Source: Chitinophaga chungangae
GTDB taxonomy: Bacteria > Bacteroidota > Bacteroidia > Chitinophagales > Chitinophagaceae
Assembly: GCF_017742215.1 (NCBI RefSeq)
Contig: NZ_JAGHKP010000001.1
Location: forward strand, 1,054,001 to 1,118,000
DNA length: 64,000 nt
Direction: 5' to 3'
The position numbers were made by a program, and so were the translations under genes. The notes beneath the pieces were generated by a model that worked only from the letters and a program-made list of their open reading frames with translations, made no database searches and was not told the origin of the DNA. This document shows positions 17,185 to 23,118 of this stretch, piece by piece. Each line of letters starts with the position of its first letter. Position 1 is the first letter of the stretch.

Positions 17185-17415
17185 TTACTGGTAGCGTTTC
17201 ATCAGCAGGTCTATCACCCTTACGTCGAGCGCGTCTGCCAGTTGGCCGGCGGTGCGGAGGGTGATGTTGATGTCGCCTTTTTCCATCCTTGAGATGTCCG
17301 CATTGTCTACATTGCACCGGGACGACAGCTCCCGCTGGCTGTATCCTTTTTCGTGCCGGATGCGCTTGAGATTTTCACCGAAGATGTTTAATATGTCGGT
17401 TTCTTGTAAAGCCAT
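17185..17415 (-). CDS. Small XRE-family HTH regulator
   Basis: A 76-residue protein that is almost entirely one Cro/C1-type helix-turn-helix domain (LKRIRHEKGYSQRELSSRC, then ADISRMEKGDINITLRTA). It has no effector or dimerisation domain beyond the fold. Such single-domain regulators are typical of chromosomal housekeeping regulators, mobile elements or toxin-antitoxin pairs. No toxin-like gene is adjacent, and the closest genes are on either side of long gaps. Its target is unknown. Confidence 0.85.
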   Translation of the reverse strand: MALQETDILNIFGENLKRIRHEKGYSQRELSSRCNVDNADISRMEKGDINITLRTAGQLADALDVRVIDLLMKRYQ

Positions 17416-17456
17416 TGATTGATTGTTTGCTATGCGGGCAAATTGGATTTTTTTAT

Positions 17457-17560
17457 TGACGTAAGCGTTGGGTGTTATCCCAGCATACGAAAATAATTAC
17501 ACAGGCAAGTTGGCGTATTTATCTGACTTAAGCATTGGGTTAAAGCCCGCTGGGGTGTTT
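17457..17560. repeat. Pair of imperfect direct repeats
   Basis: TGACGTAAGCGTTGGGTGTT at 17457 and TGACTTAAGCATTGGGTTAA at 17524 share most positions and are offset by 67 bases. They sit in the gap between the XRE gene and acylphosphatase. Confidence 0.35.
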
Positions 17561-17627
17561 TTTGCGCTGAAATGCCTGATGGTGGTTGTTCCAGGCAGGG
17601 AATCAATCAAGGCTGCATGAAATATTT

Positions 17628-17900
17628 TTAGCTGTGAAGTATTTCGAAACCTGAAATATTTTCCATGGGGCCGTCTGTAATATCGAGCGACGTTACGGTT
17701 GCGCCGGACGGGCCGATGCGGCACCAGCTGATAAATTCTTCGAGCAGTTGCGGCGGCCCTTCGGCAACGATCCAAACGCTGCCGTCCGGGAGATTTTTAA
17801 CGGCGCCGTTAAGCCCGAGCCTCACTGCAACGGACCGCGCGGTGGCCCTGAAATAGACGCCCTGTACTTTACCTTTCACGACGATTTCTTTGTGGATCAT
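17628..17900 (-). CDS. acyP: Acylphosphatase
   Basis: A 90-residue enzyme that hydrolyses acyl phosphates in the cytosol. The phosphate-binding loop and catalytic arginine are in GKVQGVYFRATAR (Arg18), and the catalytic asparagine is Asn36 in VKNLPDGSV, with the family's normal spacing. Start at the ATG 17900 gives the standard 90-residue length; the open frame extends far upstream but has no resemblance to the family there. It is downstream of an unrelated hypothetical gene on the same strand. Confidence 0.92.
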   Translation of the reverse strand: MIHKEIVVKGKVQGVYFRATARSVAVRLGLNGAVKNLPDGSVWIVAEGPPQLLEEFISWCRIGPSGATVTSLDITDGPMENISGFEILHS

Positions 17901-17955
17901 CTTCTTTTCAAAATTAACCGGGTTATAAAATAACAAGGATGAACGGCCCAGGGTT

Positions 17956-18429
17956 TTACCCGGCGGAGATGCAACGTTGCAATTGCCCGATATCAGAGGC
18001 AAAAGCCGTTGCGCCGCCGGGGTAAAAAATAAAGAACCTGGACGGGCCGTCGTCTGGTTCCTGCACTTCGTGCACCTGGATGTATAAAGACGGATGAAAG
18101 TAAAAATATTCCACGGCAGCGGGGGAGATGTTCCTTTTCTGCTGTTCCAGCTGGAAACCGGCCCTGGCGAGCAGGGAGAATACGGTTTGCCCGGCGGACG
18201 GCTGCATGCGGCCGTTGTAGTATGATGGTTTGATATTGCCCCATTCCATATTTTTAAATTTAGCAGGGAGTAATTCAATGGACGTTGGGTATTGGCCCAA
18301 CGTCCTGTATTTTTTTAAAACATCCGCGTGCATCAGGCCCTGGCAGAGGTTTCCCCCGGCCAGGGCATGTGCGTTACGCGTATGGAATTGTTGTTCATTG
18401 CTATGGATCATTCCTTTCGGGTAAGCCAT
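17956..18429 (-). CDS. Hypothetical protein
   Basis: A 157-residue open frame from MAYPKGMIHS to CISAG, on the same strand as and 55 bases upstream of acylphosphatase. I do not recognise a family. The sequence has no signal peptide or membrane helix, two cysteines, and a mixed alpha/beta composition (FFIFYPGGATAFASD near the C terminus). Codon choice resembles that of its neighbours, which supports a real gene. An alternative upstream start at 18456 is possible. Its 5' side faces the 67-bp repeat array. Confidence 0.5.
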   Translation of the reverse strand: MAYPKGMIHSNEQQFHTRNAHALAGGNLCQGLMHADVLKKYRTLGQYPTSIELLPAKFKNMEWGNIKPSYYNGRMQPSAGQTVFSLLARAGFQLEQQKRNISPAAVEYFYFHPSLYIQVHEVQEPDDGPSRFFIFYPGGATAFASDIGQLQRCISAG

Positions 18430-18613
18430 GGCTGCTATTCTTCGAATGCAAAACAATGCCTCTCAACAGGGCGCAATAAACCTGCCAGCCGGCATATTTC
18501 CTGCTCCTTTGAATGCAAAATACAAGGGTGAATCGGATGGGTCGTAAGTAGGGAAAAGAGGGGCCGGGAGATCAACGCCCGACCCGATGAGATATGATAC
18601 TGACTCTTAAAAA

Positions 18614-19420
18614 AAGATAATGTCTCCTAAATTGTATGATTAAACAATGAGCAAAATACCGGGATAAAATCTCAATATCGTCACCCTGTTTTTTCTGTGG
18701 TTTAAACATCGAACGCACTGCCGGGAATATGTCTCTACAATATCAGCACTCTTCATCCAGCCGCATCGTTAAACATCAAGAGCAACACCGTAATGTGATT
18801 CCTCAATATTATCATTCTCCATTTAAACCGTGTAATTGAAAAGTCTGTGCCTTGCCGGGAATATATCGCCTCAATATCATCACTCTTCATCTAACCACGT
18901 TGTCTAAACTTCTGGCGCAATGCCGGAATGTGTTTCCCGCGCAGTATCACTCTTCATCTAACCACGTAGTCTAAACCTCTCGCGCAATACCGGAATGTGT
19001 TTCCCGCACATTATCACTCTTCATCTAACCACGTAGTCTAACCCCCTGGCGTAATTCGGGAATATGCTTTCCGCGCGCCATCACTCTTCATTTAAACTGC
19101 GTAGTCTAAACCTCTCGCGCAATACCGGAATGTGTTTCCCGCGCACCATCACTCTTCATCTGACCACGTTGCCTAAACCGCTGGCGCAATACTGGAATAT
19201 GTTATGTTCCTGAAATCATCGCCATCACTCTTCATCCAAACCACATCGTTTAAACGTCGAACGCAATGCCCGGAATATGTTCCTTAAATCATCACCATCC
19301 TTCATCCAAACGCGCATGGTTTAAACAGCGAACGAACGCCACGCCGGAACAACTTTCCCAGGAAAAACACGCTCTGTTTAAGCCGCATGGTTAAACAGGG
19401 GATGCCTGGCCGGCGTGTCC
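18614..19420. repeat. Array of about twelve degenerate 67-bp tandem repeats
   Basis: Head-to-tail units carry the anchor CACTCTTCAT or a variant at 18682, 18747, 18813, 18881, 18948, 19015, 19082, 19150, 19226, 19296 and 19368, with a faded unit from 18614. Spacing is 65-68 bases in the centre and 70-76 on the right. Core segments are CTAACCACGTAGTCTAAAC, GCGCAATACCGG and a GGAA-N3-9-TTCC dyad. Because 67 is not a multiple of three, the array is not coding. No cas genes, no constant-repeat/unique-spacer structure and no transposase are near. It fills most of the 948-base gap between the hypothetical gene and the 2H phosphoesterase gene. Confidence 0.85.
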
Positions 19421-19959
19421 TTTCCGAACATAAATTCTCTCACTATTTCATACTTTCTGCCGCCTGCGGGCTTCCGCAACAGGCTGAAACTCTGGCAATG
19501 GAAACTGCGGACGAACATCTTGTTGGCAAGATAAGGCGCCAGCTGGTTGAATTGCTGCTGGCTGACAGAACGCGCCAGCGTGATATGAGGACGGTAAGCG
19601 CCGCCCTTCAGCTCGAACGCGTCCAGTATCCTGCGGTGCAATTCCTCCACCGGCCGGGGATTGGCCACGTTCACATAAAACATATGTTTCGTATCGCCCT
19701 GCTTGCAATGATCGATACGGGAGGTATACACCGTAAAAGCCGACTGGTCCGTTACCAAAGCTTCCAGCATCCCCACAAACTCCGTTTCATAACGCTCGGG
19801 GAACTCCGACCGGAAAAGCGCAATATGTGCCTGCGAAAACGCACCCGGGAAAGGGCCCAGCTCCTCCGCTATCAGGTGCTTGTACATGCTCACATCCTGC
19901 ACCGTCTGCGCGTCAGGTTGCAATACCAGCATGTAATCATATAATACGTCCTGTTCCAT
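19378..19959 (-). CDS. 2'-5' RNA ligase / 2H phosphoesterase family protein
   Basis: A 193-residue protein with the two-histidine arrangement of the 2H superfamily: AHIALF near the first half and PHITLAR in the second. The first motif has Ala in place of Thr/Ser at its third position (HxA), while the second is canonical. Members hydrolyse cyclic phosphates or 2'-5' bonds in RNA or nucleotides; the substrate here is unknown. I use the ATG at 19959, not the TTG at 19977. The last eight codons (HPLFNHAA) fall inside the final unit of the 67-bp repeat array. Confidence 0.8.
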   Translation of the reverse strand: MEQDVLYDYMLVLQPDAQTVQDVSMYKHLIAEELGPFPGAFSQAHIALFRSEFPERYETEFVGMLEALVTDQSAFTVYTSRIDHCKQGDTKHMFYVNVANPRPVEELHRRILDAFELKGGAYRPHITLARSVSQQQFNQLAPYLANKMFVRSFHCQSFSLLRKPAGGRKYEIVREFMFGKDTPARHPLFNHAA

Positions 19960-20090
19960 GTCTTTCTGATTTAGCAATCATCAATTTGAAACAATCACTG
20001 TCGTTTACAGCAGCGCGACAATGATCCCTCTTTTCACAATACAAATATACAAACTAAATCTGAAAATACTAAAATTATTAGCAAAAAATA

Positions 20091-20126
20091 CTAAAAAAAA
20101 TGGCTGACAGGTGATCCCCGTCAGCC
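20091..20126 (-). terminator. Terminator after tpiA
   Basis: On the minus strand GGCTGAC pairs with GTCAGCC around an 11-base loop, followed by eight T residues. Confidence 0.8.
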
Positions 20127-20149
20127 GTCCCTGCTGTGTTTCCGCAGTA

Positions 20150-20908
20150 TTACAGACTTTTCACGATCGCCGTGAAGTCGGCAGCCACCAGCGATGCTCC
20201 GCCGATCAGCCCGCCGTCTACGTCCGCGCTTGCAAACAGCTCACCGGCATTGGAAGGCTTCGCGCTGCCGCCGTACAGGATCGTAAGGCCCAAAGCCGCT
20301 TCCCGCCCGAATTTCTCGGCGATGCGCGCGCGGATGAACGCATGCATGTCCTGCGCCTGCTGCGCGCTGGCCGTTAAACCCGTGCCAATGGCCCAGATCG
20401 GCTCGTATGCGATCACAATATTTTTCAGCGCGGCCGCATCCAGGTGGTAGAGGCTCTCCTCCAGCTGACGCGCCACGTATTCGTTCTGCGTTTCCGCTTT
20501 CCGCACTTCCAGCGGCTCGCCGCAGCAGAAGATCGGTTTGATGCCGTTCGCCAGCGCCAGGTCTATCTTTTTAGCCAGCTGCGCATTGCTTTCGGAAAAA
20601 TATTCGCGGCGCTCGGAATGACCGAGTATCACGTAATCCACGCCCACCGAAGCAAGCATTTCCGCCGAAACCTCGCCGGTATAAGCGCCGGATTTTTCGC
20701 TGGCGCAGTTCTGTGCCGCCAGGTAAATGCCGGGGTAATTGCGTATCAGCTGTTTTACCTTGATCAGGTAAGGGAAGGGGGGCGCTACCACCACTTCCTG
20801 GCCTTCCGCCAGTTTGATGCCGGCGGCAACGATGTCGTTCACCAACTGCTCGCCCTGCGCCAGTGTGAGGTTCATTTTCCAGTTGCCTGCTACGATCTTT
20901 TTTCTCAT
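20150..20908 (-). CDS. tpiA: Triosephosphate isomerase
   Basis: Interconverts dihydroxyacetone phosphate and glyceraldehyde-3-phosphate in glycolysis. The 252-residue product has the catalytic lysine in AGNWKMN at the N terminus, the electrophilic histidine in ILGHSERR, and the catalytic glutamate in AYEPIWAIGTG. The phosphate loop ILYGGSAKPSN is also present. The ATG at 20908 gives the normal start MRKKIVAGNWK; longer frames upstream overlap the preceding gene's region. It lies 43 bases downstream of a GlmU-like gene and is probably cotranscribed with it. Confidence 0.97.
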   Translation of the reverse strand: MRKKIVAGNWKMNLTLAQGEQLVNDIVAAGIKLAEGQEVVVAPPFPYLIKVKQLIRNYPGIYLAAQNCASEKSGAYTGEVSAEMLASVGVDYVILGHSERREYFSESNAQLAKKIDLALANGIKPIFCCGEPLEVRKAETQNEYVARQLEESLYHLDAAALKNIVIAYEPIWAIGTGLTASAQQAQDMHAFIRARIAEKFGREAALGLTILYGGSAKPSNAGELFASADVDGGLIGGASLVAADFTAIVKSL

Positions 20909-20951
20909 AGACGTTACGTTACTTTTGATAAGAGGCGCGAAAAATACGCAT

Positions 20952-22115
20952 TTATCCCTTAAATATTTTCTCAAGTATTTGCCGGTCCTGCTCACTTAGC
21001 GACGCGCCTTTCAGCCGCATCCACGAATCCGCGTCGCGCAGGGCTTCCGCCAGCCTGTACCGGTCGGTGATGCCGGCCCCGCCCCAACTGAAGGAGGGCA
21101 GGAATTTGGGCGGAAAATTGCCGCCGAAGATGTTGCAGCTCACGCCCACCACGGTGCCGGTGTTGAACATCGTGTTGATGCCGCTGCGGCTGAAATCGCC
21201 CATCATCACCCCGCATTTGTTGCCCGCCGGCCAGCTTTCCTGTTTCGCTTCCATCCATACGCGCACTTCGCCGGCATTGTTCTTCATATTGGAACAACTG
21301 GTGTTGGCGCCCAGGTTGCACCATTCGCCGATCACCGCATCGCCGAGGTAACCGTCGTGCCCCTTGTTGGAATGGTCGAAAAATACGCTGTTCTTGATCT
21401 CGCCGCCCGCCACGCAGCGCGCCCCGAGCGAGGTGGCGCCGTATATGCGGGCGCCCATTTTTACGACGGACTGTTCGCCCATGCCAAACGGCCCGCGGAT
21501 AAGACTGCCTTCCATTACAAGGGAGTTTTTACCGATGTAGACCGGCCCGGTGGAAGCGTTGAGCACGCTGTGCTCCACTTTCGCGCCCGGCTCCAGGAAT
21601 ACCTGTTTGGGGTTTTCCACGCGGTTGGTATTGCTGATGGGCGCGCTTTTGCGGCCGCGGGTCAGCAGCTCGAAATCCGCCCGCAGCGCGGCGTCGTTGT
21701 ATTGCGCGATATGCCACGGCTGGTCGATGCGGATGATGTCTTCCTCAAAATCGGTCCTGCTGGCGGTGGGCACGAAAAAATCGTCGCCGCTTACGGCTTT
21801 TACGAGCAGCCGGCCGTTTTTATAGATCTCCTGCCCGGGCTGCAGTTTGCCGATCTCTTCCACGAGCGGGGCGGAGGGAAGGAGGTGACCGTTGATCAGC
21901 ACGGTAACGGCGTTTTTAGGCGCTTTAACGAGCGGGTATTTATCCTGGAGGTAATCCATCGTGAAATAGCTGATCGGGCTTACGTTCAGCCATTTTTCCC
22001 ATTTTTCACGGATCGTGAGCAGCCCGATGCGGCAGGCCGCAACCGGCCGGGTGTGGGTAAAGGGGTAGAGCTGGTCGCGTTCAGGCGTGTCAAACAGGAT
22101 GTAGTGCGGGTTCAT
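20952..22115 (-). CDS. GlmU-like putative sugar nucleotidyltransferase
   Basis: A 387-residue protein of the Bacteroidota GlmU-related family. The N-terminal half (MNPHYILFDTPERDQLYPFT...RPVAACRIG) is a degenerate nucleotidyltransferase domain in which the usual GxGTRM signature is not seen. The C-terminal half is a left-handed beta-helix with hexapeptide repeats (VYIGKNSLVMEGSLIRG, VIGEWCNLGAN). It is shorter than true GlmU, so the reaction is uncertain. It precedes tpiA on the same strand. An L31 terminator lies just upstream, so it needs its own promoter. Confidence 0.8.
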   Translation of the reverse strand: MNPHYILFDTPERDQLYPFTHTRPVAACRIGLLTIREKWEKWLNVSPISYFTMDYLQDKYPLVKAPKNAVTVLINGHLLPSAPLVEEIGKLQPGQEIYKNGRLLVKAVSGDDFFVPTASRTDFEEDIIRIDQPWHIAQYNDAALRADFELLTRGRKSAPISNTNRVENPKQVFLEPGAKVEHSVLNASTGPVYIGKNSLVMEGSLIRGPFGMGEQSVVKMGARIYGATSLGARCVAGGEIKNSVFFDHSNKGHDGYLGDAVIGEWCNLGANTSCSNMKNNAGEVRVWMEAKQESWPAGNKCGVMMGDFSRSGINTMFNTGTVVGVSCNIFGGNFPPKFLPSFSWGGAGITDRYRLAEALRDADSWMRLKGASLSEQDRQILEKIFKG

Positions 22116-22123
22116 TTGGGCAA

Positions 22124-22160
22124 AATAAAAAAATCCCGCCGATATTGACCGGCAGGATTT
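22124..22160 (-). terminator. Terminator after rpmE
   Basis: On the minus strand AAATCCTGCCG pairs with CGGCGGGATTT (one mismatch) around GTCAATAT, followed by a T run. Confidence 0.8.
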
Positions 22161-22183
22161 GTTAAAAAAATATCGCGGTACGC

Positions 22184-22438
22184 TTATTTAGCGTCTTTCT
22201 TGTAACGTTTGTTGAATTTGTCGATACGGCCCGCGGTATCAACCAGTACGTTCTTACCAGTGTAGAAGGGGTGAGAAGTATTGGAGATCTCAAGCTTGAT
22301 CAACGGATACTCGTTACCATCTTCCCATTTCACGGTCTCGCGAGAAGGGGTGGTAGAACGGCTCAGAAAGCTATGCCCGTTGGACATATCTTTAAACACT
22401 ACGAATCTATAATTTTCCGGATGGATTCCCTGTTTCAT
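22184..22438 (-). CDS. rpmE2: 50S ribosomal protein L31, type B
   Basis: An 84-residue ribosomal protein of the zinc-free (C-) type: it lacks the CxxC pair of classical L31 and carries the type B segment [24 protein letters not shown]. The N terminus [18 protein letters not shown] is characteristic. A near-ideal Bacteroidota promoter lies directly upstream and a terminator directly downstream, so it forms a single-gene unit. Type B forms are the usual chromosomal L31 in this phylum, so this need not mean zinc-starvation control. Confidence 0.97.
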   Translation of the reverse strand: MKQGIHPENYRFVVFKDMSNGHSFLSRSTTPSRETVKWEDGNEYPLIKLEISNTSHPFYTGKNVLVDTAGRIDKFNKRYKKDAK

Positions 22439-22461
22439 ATCAAAAAGTTAAATACAGAGCG

Positions 22462-22492
22462 CAAAGGTAACAGATTATTTTAAATAAGCCAA
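22462..22492 (-). promoter_or_regulatory. Promoter of rpmE2
   Basis: Read on the minus strand, TTG (22492-22490) and TACCTTTG (22469-22462) are separated by 20 bases, the textbook Bacteroidota arrangement. The ATG follows 23 bases later. Confidence 0.75.
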
Positions 22493-22499
22493 GAATTTT

Positions 22500-22991
22500 T
22501 TAGCTTTTCATATTCACGTACTGCAGCGGAATGCCCAGGTTGCCGCCCCGGCACAGCTGTATAACGTCTTGTAAATCATCGATTTTTTTGCCGGTAACCC
22601 GTACAATGTCGTCCATGATCGCGGCCTGTACCTTTAAACCCGAATCTTTGATCATCTTAACGATCTTTTTGGCGTCTTCCTGTTTGATGCCGTTGCGCAC
22701 GGGTATTTCCTTTTTCACCACTTTGCCGCTCTGGAAATGTTCCTTACCCTGGTCGAAGATCGTCGCATCCAGCCCCTGGCGCATGCTGCGGCTGATCAGC
22801 ACTTCTATCACCTGGTCCAGCTTCATTTCCGATTCCACTTCCAGCTTTACCACCAGCTCCTTTTTATCCAGTTCAATGCTCACATGCGAGCCTTTGAAGT
22901 CGTACCGGGTGGTGATCTCTTTTTTTACGGTATTGATGGCGTTGTCCAGGGTTTGCAGGTCTACTTTGCTCACGATGTCGAAAGACGGCAT
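22500..22991 (-). CDS. yajQ: YajQ-family nucleotide-binding protein
   Basis: A 163-residue cytosolic protein of the YajQ/UPF0234 family, members of which bind nucleotides or nucleic acid and in some bacteria cyclic di-GMP. The start PSFDIVSKVDLQTLDNAI and the motif KEITTRYDFKGS are diagnostic, and the rest shows the paired ferredoxin-like domains (VRNGIKQEDAKKIVKMIKDS). The ATG at 22991 fits the family; twelve upstream codons do not. A TATATTTG element at 23032-23025 lies just upstream. Confidence 0.93.
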   Translation of the reverse strand: MPSFDIVSKVDLQTLDNAINTVKKEITTRYDFKGSHVSIELDKKELVVKLEVESEMKLDQVIEVLISRSMRQGLDATIFDQGKEHFQSGKVVKKEIPVRNGIKQEDAKKIVKMIKDSGLKVQAAIMDDIVRVTGKKIDDLQDVIQLCRGGNLGIPLQYVNMKS

Positions 22992-23024
22992 AATTGGGCT
23001 TTTAAAGGGTGAATAAACGAACGG

Positions 23025-23032
23025 CAAATATA
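23025..23032 (-). promoter_or_regulatory. -7 element of yajQ
   Basis: TATATTTG on the minus strand fits TAnnTTTG and lies 33 bases before the ATG. No -33 TTG is seen at the usual distance. Confidence 0.45.
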
Positions 23033-23033
23033 A

Positions 23034-23066
23034 TAAAAAACCGCTACCAGACGGGCAGCGGCTTTT
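23034..23066 (-). terminator. Terminator after the M56 peptidase gene
   Basis: On the minus strand AAGCCGCTGCC pairs with GGTAGCGGTT around CGTCT, followed by six T residues. Confidence 0.8.
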
Positions 23067-23118
23067 AAATAGAATGGCGGAGTAAATGGTTCACATGGAC
23101 GGAAAAGAGCACTGACAG

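Noticed and set aside
18614..19420. CRISPR array
   Set aside because: Units are degenerate over their whole length, with no alternation of constant repeats and unique spacers, and no cas genes are near.
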